Shown here: piece after piece, positions 1 to 7,862 of the stretch
Layout: each line of letters begins with the position of its first letter
How positions within the stretch are numbered: the first letter of the stretch is position 1
Source: Sphingobacterium tenebrionis
GTDB lineage: Bacteria > Bacteroidota > Bacteroidia > Sphingobacteriales > Sphingobacteriaceae
Assembly: GCF_037126265.1 (NCBI RefSeq)
Contig: NZ_JAYLLN010000002.1
Coordinates: forward strand, 1 to 64,000
Reading direction: 5' to 3'
Length of the DNA: 64,000 nucleotides
The notes under the pieces: generated by a model
Told to the model about the DNA's origin: nothing
What the model saw: the letters and a program-made list of their open reading frames with translations, nothing else
The model's database searches: none
Made by a program: the position numbers and the translations under genes

Positions 1-62
1 AAAAAAGCTACTAAGACAGCCCTAGGCTCTCCCTCTTTTCACTAAATACAGCAAATCTATAA

Positions 63-108
63 AACAAAAAATGTCTCCTACATTTGCTTGACACAAACAT
101 AGGAGACA
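63..108 (-). terminator. Intrinsic terminator of the first lpdA gene
   Basis: A perfect 9-bp inverted repeat (TGTCTCCTA at 72-80, TAGGAGACA at 100-108) is followed, reading on the minus strand, by a run of six T then GTTTT. It lies about 60 bases past the lpdA stop. Confidence 0.8.
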
Positions 109-130
109 GCCCCTGCTATCCGACATACAT

Positions 131-164
131 CTAATGTCTAATATCTATCATCTATAATCTAAAA
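131..164. repeat. AT-rich TTAGATTATAGA-type intergenic repeat, copy 1
   Basis: Read on the minus strand this segment is a string of TAGAT/TAGAC steps (TTAGATTATAGATGATAGAT and on). It closely matches the segment at 27729-27762 on the plus strand. Both copies sit next to an intrinsic terminator. The origin is unknown; it may be a small dispersed repeat family. Confidence 0.55.
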
Positions 165-168
165 AAAA

Positions 169-1557
169 CTACAAATGTATCACTTCGCCATAAGCATCCG
201 CTACGGCTTCCATGATTGCTTCACTCATGGTAGGGTGAGGGTGAACTGCTTTCAACACCTCATGACCTGTACTTTCCAATTTACGCGCAACAACCACTTC
301 GGCGATCATTTCCGTCACATTGGCACCGATCAAATGCGCTCCTAAGAACTCACCATATTTAGCATCAAAGATCACTTTCACAAAACCATCTTTTGCACCT
401 GCTGCCGAAGCCTTACCTGATGCAGAGAATGGGAATTTACCTACTTTAATATCATATCCAGCTTCTTTCGCTGCTTTTTCGGTAAATCCTACAGAAGCAA
501 TCTCTGGAGAACAGTACGTACATCCAGGGATATTGTTGTAATCGATTGGATCTACATGCATACCTTTGATTTTCTCCACACAAGTGATACCTTCTGCAGA
601 AGCCACATGCGCCAATGCCTGACCTTTAACGATATCACCGATCGCATAAACACCATCGATGTTCGTTTTGTAGAAATCATCCACTACCACACGGCCTTTA
701 TCGGTTTTAACACCAACTTCCTCTAATCCTAGGTTCTCAATATTTGGCGTTATACCAACTGCAGAAAGAACAATCTCTGCTTCGATAACCTCCGTACCTT
801 TATCCGATTTGATGTTCACTTTGCATAGATCACCTTTGGTATCTACCGACTGAACTTCCGATTTGGTTAGGATGTTGATACCCGCTTTTTTCAAGGATTT
901 TTCCAATTGTTTGGATACTTCCTCATCTTCCACAGGAACAATTCGGTCCATGAATTCCACGATGGTCACTTTCGTACCGATCGCATTATAGAAATAGGCA
1001 AATTCAACACCGATAGCACCCGAACCTACAACCACCATAGATTTTGGCTGTTGTGGAAGGTTCATCGCTTGACGGTAACCTATGATTTTCTTTCCATCCT
1101 GCGGAAGATTAGGTAACTCTCTAGAACGAGCACCTGTGGCTAAGATCGTATGTTTTGCAGTGTATTCCTTGGTAGAACCATCCGCAGCCTTAACTTCAAT
1201 CTTTCCGCCTTTTTTAATTTTCGCAGTACCCATGATCACATCGATCTTGTTCTTTTTCATCAAGAACTGGATCCCTTTGCTCATGCCGTCTGCTACACCA
1301 CGACTTCTTTTTACGATGGCACCGAAATCGGCTTCTCCGCCATTTACTTTAATACCATATTCTTCAGCATGGTTCAAGTATTCGAATACCTGAGCACTTT
1401 TTAACAATGCTTTTGTAGGAATACAGCCCCAGTTAAGACAGATTCCACCTAATGCGTCACGCTCGATAATGGCTGTTTTGAAACCCAATTGAGAGGCTCT
1501 GATGGCAGCTACATAACCGCCCGGTCCACTACCAATAACAATAATGTCGTAATTCAT
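169..1557 (-). CDS. lpdA: Dihydrolipoyl dehydrogenase (E3), paralogue 1
   Basis: This 462-residue flavoprotein reoxidises the dihydrolipoyl arm of 2-oxoacid dehydrogenase complexes with NAD+. The FAD-binding motif GSGPGG lies at 9-14, the redox-active disulfide is C40/C45 in CLNWGCIPTK, the NAD-binding GSGAIG is near 177, the second FAD motif YAIGD is near 309, and the catalytic HPHPTMSEA is near 440. Full length for the family. The CLNWGC form is common in E3 enzymes of pyruvate complexes, so it may serve the E1alpha/E2 genes at 23.2-26.0 kb; that pairing is inferred. A second E3 lies only 1.1 kb away. Single-gene unit with its own terminator. Confidence 0.96.
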   Translation of the reverse strand: MNYDIIVIGSGPGGYVAAIRASQLGFKTAIIERDALGGICLNWGCIPTKALLKSAQVFEYLNHAEEYGIKVNGGEADFGAIVKRSRGVADGMSKGIQFLMKKNKIDVIMGTAKIKKGGKIEVKAADGSTKEYTAKHTILATGARSRELPNLPQDGKKIIGYRQAMNLPQQPKSMVVVGSGAIGVEFAYFYNAIGTKVTIVEFMDRIVPVEDEEVSKQLEKSLKKAGINILTKSEVQSVDTKGDLCKVNIKSDKGTEVIEAEIVLSAVGITPNIENLGLEEVGVKTDKGRVVVDDFYKTNIDGVYAIGDIVKGQALAHVASAEGITCVEKIKGMHVDPIDYNNIPGCTYCSPEIASVGFTEKAAKEAGYDIKVGKFPFSASGKASAAGAKDGFVKVIFDAKYGEFLGAHLIGANVTEMIAEVVVARKLESTGHEVLKAVHPHPTMSEAIMEAVADAYGEVIHL

Positions 1558-1594
1558 AAATATTAATTGTCGTTATGTTTGCAAATACAATTCT

Positions 1595-1602
1595 CAAAAG
1601 TA
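1595..1602 (-). promoter_or_regulatory. Candidate -7 element for lpdA (paralogue 1)
   Basis: The minus strand reads TACTTTTG, matching the Bacteroidota -7 consensus TAnnTTTG, 38 bases before the lpdA ATG. No convincing -33 TTTG is seen at 19 bases. Confidence 0.45.
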
Positions 1603-1704
1603 CGCATTTTTTTATTTATATGTCATTTCGCAGTCAATCCTTTCCCTAGGATTTCGTTTAGAATCTCCTTTTGCCTTTCTTTGCGCTGACTAATAGAAAT
1701 TTAT

Positions 1705-2001
1705 ATGTTACGTATCTTTCAACAGGTTGCTCTTTGGGAAGCAATCTCTACCATTATCCTTTTCTTTGTTGCGATGCCCCTGAAGTATTTTGCCGGAATC
1801 CCCGAAGCGGTTCGTGTCGCAGGTTCTATCCACGGTTTTCTAGTGGTCCTATTCGTGATCCTATTGCTGGCCTGTTGGCAGACCTACAATTGGAAATTTT
1901 CACGCGTCGTGAAGTATTTTGTCCTGAGCTTGATTCCGATCATCTCCTTCTGGGTAGAAAAGGATCTTAAAAAAGAAATTGCGGTTCAGAAGGCTGCTTA
2001 A
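1705..2001 (+). CDS. DUF3817 small integral membrane protein
   Basis: 98 residues, resembling the DUF3817 family of small bacterial membrane proteins of unknown function. Three hydrophobic segments can be seen at about 10-30, 42-60 and 68-85, with the family-like HGFLVVLF stretch in the second and a lysine-rich C-terminus. ATG start; no clear Shine-Dalgarno sequence. It ends 6 bases before the convergent thioesterase gene, with no obvious terminator between the two, so the transcripts may overlap. Function cannot be deduced. Confidence 0.8.
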   Translation: MLRIFQQVALWEAISTIILFFVAMPLKYFAGIPEAVRVAGSIHGFLVVLFVILLLACWQTYNWKFSRVVKYFVLSLIPIISFWVEKDLKKEIAVQKAA

Positions 2002-2007
2002 GATTTT

Positions 2008-2415
2008 CTAATCCCTTTTCTTTTCATCACTTTCAATGCCCATATAGGCATAAGTGATTTCTGTTTTACCATGCGGAGTAGGATTGCCGTCTTTATCCAG
2101 GTTCACAAATACGAGCCTATCGATGGAAAGAATGGTCATCCTACTTATTTTATTTCTAACCACACAGCGCATGGTCAGGGAGGTCCGTCCGAAATTGGTC
2201 GCTTCGATCCCCAATTCGATGATATCCCCCTGTTTGGCAGCACTCTCAAAATTGATCTCCGAAATATATTTCGTGACCACATGGGGGTTGCCCAATTGTA
2301 CTATGGCGTAGATCACCGCCTCCTCATCGATCCATCTTAATAAAGTCCCTCCAAATAAGGATCCATTAGGATTTAAGTCTTCTGGTTTGACCCACTTTCT
2401 GGTATAAAAGTTCAT
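2008..2415 (-). CDS. Acyl-CoA thioesterase, hotdog fold
   Basis: 135 residues with the YciA/BFIT-type acyl-CoA hydrolase pattern: LNPNGSLFGGTLLRWIDE at 14-31, in which N15, the GG pair and D30 correspond to active-site positions of hotdog thioesterases. The later segment INFESAAKQGD...FGRTSLTMRC is the conserved central strand region of the family. It should hydrolyse acyl-CoA thioesters in the cytosol; chain length is not readable. A single hotdog domain of normal length. Monocistronic and convergent with the DUF3817 gene. Confidence 0.88.
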   Translation of the reverse strand: MNFYTRKWVKPEDLNPNGSLFGGTLLRWIDEEAVIYAIVQLGNPHVVTKYISEINFESAAKQGDIIELGIEATNFGRTSLTMRCVVRNKISRMTILSIDRLVFVNLDKDGNPTPHGKTEITYAYMGIESDEKKRD

Positions 2416-2527
2416 GTTAGACTGGTCTTAAATTTACAGGTTAATATACATATTCTTTCTTAAACACTTGATTCGAGATAAATGTACGGTTTTAGCATAC
2501 TGAAAGTAATATTTAAGTGCATAAAGG

Positions 2528-2557
2528 CACTTACACCTCACTTACACCTCACTTACA
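2528..2557. repeat. 11-bp tandem repeat, 2.7 copies
   Basis: CACTTACACCT occurs at 2528-2538 and 2539-2549, then CACTTACA at 2550-2557. On the minus strand the unit reads AGGTGTAAGTG, close to the 11-bp units at 27933-27975. Confidence 0.8.
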
Positions 2558-2585
2558 ATCTACTTTCACTCCGAACCAAATAGGT

Positions 2586-2619
2586 AAAAAAAGCCCCCAA
2601 AAGCATAACCTTTGGGGGC
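2586..2619 (-). terminator. Intrinsic terminator of the second lpdA gene
   Basis: A 9-bp perfect stem (GCCCCCAAA at 2593-2601, TTTGGGGGC at 2611-2619) is followed by seven T on the minus strand, about 35 bases past the lpdA stop codon. Confidence 0.92.
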
Positions 2620-2653
2620 AATATAAATGTTATAAATTTTGAATCTTAGCGGA

Positions 2654-4060
2654 TTAAGCGTGGATTGCTCGGTTGGAAGTAGCTGCTAATGCGGCTTCTT
2701 TTAAGGCCTCTGTAAAAGTAGGGTGAGCATGACAGATTCTACCGATATCTTCTGCAGATGCACGGTACTCCATTGCTACGACTGCTTCAGCGATCATATC
2801 TGCCGCACGAGGGCCGATCATGTGAACACCTAATACCTCATCAGTATCCGCATCAGCCAAAACTTTGATGAAACCATCGGTATCACCAGAAGCTTTCGCA
2901 CGTCCAGAAGCTTTGAAAGAGAAGCTTCCAGCTTTGTATTTTTTACCTTCTTCTTTTAATTGCTCTTCGGTTTTACCAACAGATGCTACCTCAGGCCATG
3001 TGTAAACAACACCTGGGATCAGGTTATAATCGATATGTGGTTTCTGACCAACGATGCGTTCAGCCACATAGATGCCTTCATCTTCTGCCTTATGAGCCAG
3101 CATAGCTCCTTTAACCACATCACCGATCGCATAAACACCTTCCACTGAAGTTTCCAAATGCTCATTAACCGGGATTTTGTTTCCGCGTTCTTCCGGAGTG
3201 ATGCCGATGTTTTCCAATCCTAGACCAGCCGTGTAAGCTGTTCTACCAACCGCAACGATACAGTAATCACCTTCGATCACTACGTTCTGTCCTTTGGCAT
3301 CTTCAGCAGTAACCGTTACTTTTTTACCTTTAACGCTAGCGCCAGAAACTTTATGTCCCAATAGGAATTCCATGCCTAGGTTTTTCTTCAATACACGTTG
3401 AAGTTCTTTTCCTAAACCAGCATCCATTGTAGCGATGATCGATTTTGCATATTCCACAACAGTTACTTTTGAACCTAAACGGGCATATACCGAACCTAAT
3501 TCCAAACCGATTACTCCACCACCGATCACGATCAGGTTTTTAGGAACTTCGGTAAGGTTCAAGGCTTCTGTAGACGTGATGATACGTTTCTTGTCAACTG
3601 GTAGGAAAGGTAATGCCGTAGGTTTAGAACCTGTAGCAATAATGATGTTCTTTCCTTTTATTTCTTCGGTTGAACCATCTTCTTTCGTGATTTTGATCGT
3701 GTTCTTGTCAACAAATGATCCCACACCTTGGAAGCTGTCGATTTTGTTTTTCTTGAATAGGTAGGTAATACCTGCAGTATTTTGAGCAATAACATCGTTC
3801 TTACGATCGATCATTTTTTTGATATCCAACTTCAGGTTGCTCAAGCTGATACCATGTTGTTCAAAATTATGAGCGGCATTGTGATAATGTTCTGAAGAGT
3901 CTAACAAGGCTTTCGAAGGAATACAGCCAACATTTAGACAAGTACCACCAAAAGTGCTGTATTTTTCAATTACGGCTGTTTTTAAGCCTAATTGTGCACA
4001 ACGGATAGCGGCAACATAACCACCAGGACCACTACCGATTACGATTACGTCGTATTGCAT
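2654..4060 (-). CDS. lpdA: Dihydrolipoyl dehydrogenase (E3), paralogue 2
   Basis: 468 residues with all E3 landmarks: GSGPGG at 9-14, redox disulfide C41/C46 in CLNVGCIPSK, NAD motif GGGVIG near 180, YAIGDV near 313 and the catalytic HAHPTFTEA near 448. The CLNVGCIPSK form is the one usual in 2-oxoglutarate dehydrogenase and glycine cleavage E3 proteins, so it probably serves a different complex from the 169-1557 copy (inferred). The two copies differ clearly in sequence, so this is not a recent duplication. Own promoter-like element and terminator. Confidence 0.96.
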   Translation of the reverse strand: MQYDVIVIGSGPGGYVAAIRCAQLGLKTAVIEKYSTFGGTCLNVGCIPSKALLDSSEHYHNAAHNFEQHGISLSNLKLDIKKMIDRKNDVIAQNTAGITYLFKKNKIDSFQGVGSFVDKNTIKITKEDGSTEEIKGKNIIIATGSKPTALPFLPVDKKRIITSTEALNLTEVPKNLIVIGGGVIGLELGSVYARLGSKVTVVEYAKSIIATMDAGLGKELQRVLKKNLGMEFLLGHKVSGASVKGKKVTVTAEDAKGQNVVIEGDYCIVAVGRTAYTAGLGLENIGITPEERGNKIPVNEHLETSVEGVYAIGDVVKGAMLAHKAEDEGIYVAERIVGQKPHIDYNLIPGVVYTWPEVASVGKTEEQLKEEGKKYKAGSFSFKASGRAKASGDTDGFIKVLADADTDEVLGVHMIGPRAADMIAEAVVAMEYRASAEDIGRICHAHPTFTEALKEAALAATSNRAIHA

Positions 4061-4083
4061 AGAATATGTGTTTGATTATCCTG

Positions 4084-4091
4084 CAAATTTA
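4084..4091 (-). promoter_or_regulatory. Candidate -7 element for lpdA (paralogue 2)
   Basis: TAAATTTG on the minus strand, 24 bases before the ATG, matches TAnnTTTG. No good -33 partner is seen. Confidence 0.4.
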
Positions 4092-4158
4092 ATATTTAAA
4101 TGTCTATTAAGCGAAGCAATTTTAATAAATTGAAGCTCAAACGTATGCATGGAATACA

Positions 4159-4204
4159 AGAAGGGAGCCTTTTTACCAAAGACTCCCTTCTGCTTGTTTT
4201 TTTT
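4159..4204 (+). terminator. Terminator-like hairpin pointing to the plus strand
   Basis: A 9-bp stem (AGAAGGGAG at 4159-4167, CTCCCTTCT at 4183-4191) is followed by a run of eight T at 4197-4204 on the plus strand. Genes on both sides are on the minus strand, so its orientation is unexpected. It may also act as the end of the azurin transcript. Confidence 0.5.
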
Positions 4205-4221
4205 GAAAAAAGGTTCTGCGA

Positions 4222-4761
4222 TTATTCCGCTACGATTTTACCTTTCATGATACCGAAGTGACCTGGGAAACTACAGATATAATCGTATACACCTTTCTCA
4301 AGGGTAACGGTGATTTTATCTTGTTCGCCTGGTCCTAATAATTTCGTGTGTGCCACGATGGAAGATAATGCAGATTTAGGGATATATTCACTATCCGCAG
4401 CCTGTGAAGCTTCGCCTCCGAAAGTAGTTACATCTACGCCTGGTTTCAAGATCACCAAGTTATGGCCCATAGCCTCTTTTGGTTGAGAACCTACATTTTT
4501 CAACGTCAATTCTACTGGCTCACCAGCTTTAACACGAATCAAATTGATATTGAATTGCATTTGGTCATTACCTTCTACGGTCCATTGGTTGGAAAGTGTT
4601 ACATTTTCAATTCCAGGAACGGTAGTTTCTGCAGGAGTAGCTTCAGTTGTAGTTGAGGTTTCGGTTGAAGCTGTGTTGTCTTCTTTTTTCTCACTGTTCC
4701 CAGCACATGATGCCAATCCCATCGCTAACGCTAAAGCAGGAACAAAAAATAATTTCTTCAT
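4222..4761 (-). CDS. Azurin-like blue copper lipoprotein
   Basis: 179 residues. A lipoprotein signal ends at LASC19, then a Ser/Thr/Glu-rich linker at about 22-48, then a cupredoxin domain. The type-1 copper ligands can be placed: H100 in AMGHNLVI, C163 in YICSFPGHFG, H168 and M172. It should be an envelope-anchored one-electron carrier, probably linked to respiration or nitrogen-oxide reduction, but no partner enzyme lies nearby. The linker length suits display away from the membrane. Monocistronic. Confidence 0.92.
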   Translation of the reverse strand: MKKLFFVPALALAMGLASCAGNSEKKEDNTASTETSTTTEATPAETTVPGIENVTLSNQWTVEGNDQMQFNINLIRVKAGEPVELTLKNVGSQPKEAMGHNLVILKPGVDVTTFGGEASQAADSEYIPKSALSSIVAHTKLLGPGEQDKITVTLEKGVYDYICSFPGHFGIMKGKIVAE

Positions 4762-4827
4762 AGCTAATTGTTATATATTTTATACGAATTTACTATTAAT
4801 AATTCATTTTAAAGAGCTAAACCCTTT

Positions 4828-6450
4828 TTAGGGTGTCATATTCATGTTTTTATTTTTGGTGGTCACGGCGATAATTTTTTGATACAACTCAATGGGGTCA
4901 AAAGGTTTGCCGATCACGCCATCAGCACCGGCTCTGAAAGCGGCTGCCTGTTCATGTTCGAGTACGGAAGCGGAGATCGTAATGATCGGGATTCCGTGTT
5001 TCTCAGGGATGCGGTGGTTCTTGATTTCTTTGATCGCCTCAAAGCCGCTCATGATCGGCATGTGCGTATCCATAAGAATCAGGTCAAAATGCTGTTGTTC
5101 CACTTTTTCAACGGCCAATTGTCCGTTTTTCACGATATCCACCTCACAGTTCCAGCTCCTCAGCATATGCGCCAACATAAAACTGTTCAGCTCATTATCT
5201 TCCGCCACCAATACCTTCAGGTTGTCGAATTTCGGAAAACTGTTATAAGTAGGAACATCCTTGCTACTATCTTCAATTTTATGGTTGGAAGCTTCAAACC
5301 AGCCTTCGAAATGAAATTCCGAGCCTTCACCATAAACACTGCTTGCGCCTATGTTTCCGTTCAGCAGGTTAGCCAAGCGTTTTACAATCGCCAAGCCTAA
5401 TCCAGTCCCACCGAATTTTTTGGTGATCCCATCGTCTGCCTGCTCGAAGGCCATAAAGATCTTATCGACCGAATCCTCTTTGATACCGATTCCGGTATCT
5501 GCTACGGTAAACCGTAATCGGTAGTTCTGGTTTTTCTGCTCTTGAACTTGAACCCTCAATTCGATCTTTCCTTTTTCCGTAAACTTCAGACTGTTCGAAA
5601 TAAAATTGCTGATGATCTGTTGCAATCGTAAAGAGTCATAGCGAATGAATTGGGGTATTTTTTCATCGGCAACAATAGAAAAATCCAGGTGTTTATGGTT
5701 CGCCTTGATCTTGAAAATGCGATCTATATCCTCGATCATCTTGGTTAGGCTGAAATCTTCGAATTCAATCTTCAGCATGCCGGAATCGATCTTGGAAAGG
5801 TCTAAGATGTCGTTGATGATGAGTAGGAGCGATTGGGAGGCATTGTCTAACCTTTTTAACCAATCGCGTTGTTCAGCCGTTAATTCCGAACTCTTGAACA
5901 TGTGCATGATTCCCATGATGCCATTGATGGGCGTTCGGATTTCATGACTCATATTGGCCAAAAAGATCTCTTTTGATTTTCTTGCCTGAACCGCTTCTTC
6001 TTTTGTTTTCAGCAATTCAATCCTGGACTCTTCCAGTTCTTTGTTCTTCAGTTTCAGTTCCTGTTGGATCAGGATCTGTTGAACAAAGGATTTTACTTTT
6101 GCAATGGTTATTTCCGGATTCAAGGGCTTGTAGAGGTAATCTACCGCGCCACTTTCCAATCCTTTCAGCAGGTATTTATCCTCCTTGGAAATCGCTGTGA
6201 CCATGATGGCCATAATATGGCTCGTCTTGGGGTTCGATTTCAATAAGGAGACAAATTCAAAACCATTGATCTCAGGCATCTGAACATCCACTAGTGCAAT
6301 GGAAATATCATCCTTCCAACAGATTTTGAGCGCCTCGTTGGGGTCGGTGGAACTGATGATATTTACATGTTCAACATCCTGCAATAACGCATGTAAGCTA
6401 ATGATATTTTCTTCTTTATCGTCTAATATCAAAATGTTGATTGGTTTCAT
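4828..6450 (-). CDS. Response regulator / histidine kinase / response regulator (REC-HisKA-HATPase-REC)
   Basis: 540 residues, soluble, last gene of a four-gene signalling operon. REC1 at 1-125 has phospho-acceptor D55; a coiled coil spans about 125-160; HisKA has H169 in NMSHEIRTP; the HATPase region has N282/N286, DTGIGI near 318 and GGTGLGL near 347; a second REC at 410-530 has D461. An N-terminal receiver before the kinase suggests that upstream phosphorylation, perhaps from the 1147-residue kinase in the same operon, controls it. No DNA-binding domain and no transmembrane segment. It starts 4 bases after the cheB stop. Confidence 0.93.
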   Translation of the reverse strand: MKPINILILDDKEENIISLHALLQDVEHVNIISSTDPNEALKICWKDDISIALVDVQMPEINGFEFVSLLKSNPKTSHIMAIMVTAISKEDKYLLKGLESGAVDYLYKPLNPEITIAKVKSFVQQILIQQELKLKNKELEESRIELLKTKEEAVQARKSKEIFLANMSHEIRTPINGIMGIMHMFKSSELTAEQRDWLKRLDNASQSLLLIINDILDLSKIDSGMLKIEFEDFSLTKMIEDIDRIFKIKANHKHLDFSIVADEKIPQFIRYDSLRLQQIISNFISNSLKFTEKGKIELRVQVQEQKNQNYRLRFTVADTGIGIKEDSVDKIFMAFEQADDGITKKFGGTGLGLAIVKRLANLLNGNIGASSVYGEGSEFHFEGWFEASNHKIEDSSKDVPTYNSFPKFDNLKVLVAEDNELNSFMLAHMLRSWNCEVDIVKNGQLAVEKVEQQHFDLILMDTHMPIMSGFEAIKEIKNHRIPEKHGIPIITISASVLEHEQAAAFRAGADGVIGKPFDPIELYQKIIAVTTKNKNMNMTP

Positions 6451-6454
6451 GTCT

Positions 6455-7027
6455 TTATGATGAAATTGAATTAAAATAGTTTACTATTTCTTCGTTTGAT
6501 AATACTTTTACATTTTCGGAGCTGGCGATGCCACCTTTGGGCATGGTGTCTATGACTGCCTCTGAAGGGTCCTGGACATAACAGGTTGCTCCGGCATCCA
6601 GCAAAGCCTTGAATCCATTTGCGCCGTCATTGTTAGCCCCGGACAACAAAAACCCAATGGCCTTTGGTCCATAGACCTCTGCTACGGATTCAAAGAAAAC
6701 ATCAATGGAAGGCCTGGAGAACTGCACAGGTTCCGAAACATCCAATGAAAAATAATGATCCGGTTCTACCAGGGTATGATAACCTGGGGGTGCAAAATAA
6801 ATGCAGTTTGCCAGTATCGGATATTTATCTTTTATCGAAATCACCTCCCTGTTCAATCGCTTGGACAAGCTCGATTCGATCTTTGTTTCGTATTTGGAAT
6901 TTCTATGCAACACGATGACAATGGCCGCGGCAAACGTGGCTGGAAGATGGTCAAGTATGTCCACGATCAGCTCATAGGCTCCTGCGGATCCCCCAATGAC
7001 AATGATATGATTGGCGAATGATTCCAT
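6455..7027 (-). CDS. CheB-type protein-glutamate methylesterase domain, without receiver
   Basis: 190 residues holding only the CheB catalytic domain. The triad can be placed at S14 (GGSAGA), H41 (VLHRNS) and D134 (SGANNDGANG). Canonical CheB has an N-terminal receiver of about 150 residues, which is missing here, so activity cannot be controlled by direct CheB phosphorylation. Sandwiched between cheR (1-base gap) and the REC-kinase-REC gene. There is no chemoreceptor nearby, so the methylated substrate is unknown; it could be the coiled-coil region of the neighbouring kinase (speculative). Confidence 0.92.
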   Translation of the reverse strand: MESFANHIIVIGGSAGAYELIVDILDHLPATFAAAIVIVLHRNSKYETKIESSLSKRLNREVISIKDKYPILANCIYFAPPGYHTLVEPDHYFSLDVSEPVQFSRPSIDVFFESVAEVYGPKAIGFLLSGANNDGANGFKALLDAGATCYVQDPSEAVIDTMPKGGIASSENVKVLSNEEIVNYFNSISS

Positions 7028-7028
7028 C

Positions 7029-7862
7029 TTACTTGATCTTTTGATAAATGTTAAATTCCTTGTCGACCACTTTAAAATTCTCCATCACCGGATGGCGAAG
7101 GATGGTTTCCTTGGTGCCGAGACACAGGAAGCCAAATAAAGCCAATGATTCGTAGAACAGGTTGATCACTTTTTCCTGGAGTTTCAGATCAAAATAGATC
7201 AACACGTTCCTGCAGGTGATCAGTTGAAATTCATTGAACACCTGATCACTTGCCAGGTTATGGGTTGAGAAAAGGATGTTCTTGCGAAGATCATGGTTGA
7301 TGATCGCGGCATCATAGCGTGCGGTATAATAATTGGAAAGGCTTTCTTTCGAGTTATACGCATTGAAATTGTCCGAATATTCCTTGAATTTCTTCAAGGG
7401 GTAAATGCCTTTTTTGGCGATGTCCAATACCTTGCTATTGATATCTGTTCCATAAATGAACGAACGATCATAAAGGTTGTTTTCTTTTAACAAGATGGCC
7501 AAAGAGTAGACTTCCTCTCCGGTTGAACAGCCAGCGCTCCAGATTTTGATACGCGGAAATGTCTGCAGGTAGGGCAGGATCTCCGAGGATAATCTGTTGA
7601 AGAAGCCAGGGTCTCGGAACATTTCCGTCACATTGACCGTGACTTCCTGAATGAAGAATTGTTGAAACCCGGGAATGTTGATGACCGCATTTTTGAGGTC
7701 CACAAAATCCAGGGCTTCCAGGTTCATGATCCGTTGTATCCTCCTTTTGAGGGAAGAACGGGTGTATCCCGACAGATCGAAATCGGATACATTTTTCAAT
7801 AAGAAAATCAGCTCCTCAATCTCCGGAAAACTGATGTCATAAGAGTTCCTTAACTCAGCCAT
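7029..7862 (-). CDS. CheR-type SAM-dependent protein-glutamate methyltransferase
   Basis: 277 residues. The all-alpha N-terminal domain (about 10-75, including YTRSSLKRRI) precedes the SAM fold, with TVNVTEMFRDP near 75-85, the SAM-binding WSAGCSTGEE at 108-117, YGTDIN near 137, and CRNVLIYF at 217-224. These are the standard CheR motifs. The start overlaps the end of the hybrid kinase gene by 13 bases, implying translational coupling. No methyl-accepting protein, CheA or CheW is present in the window. Confidence 0.94.
   Translation of the reverse strand: MAELRNSYDISFPEIEELIFLLKNVSDFDLSGYTRSSLKRRIQRIMNLEALDFVDLKNAVINIPGFQQFFIQEVTVNVTEMFRDPGFFNRLSSEILPYLQTFPRIKIWSAGCSTGEEVYSLAILLKENNLYDRSFIYGTDINSKVLDIAKKGIYPLKKFKEYSDNFNAYNSKESLSNYYTARYDAAIINHDLRKNILFSTHNLASDQVFNEFQLITCRNVLIYFDLKLQEKVINLFYESLALFGFLCLGTKETILRHPVMENFKVVDKEFNIYQKIK

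Noticed and set aside
169..4060. Tandem duplication of lpdA
   Set aside because: Both genes are E3, but their sequences differ throughout and unrelated genes lie between; they are old paralogues.
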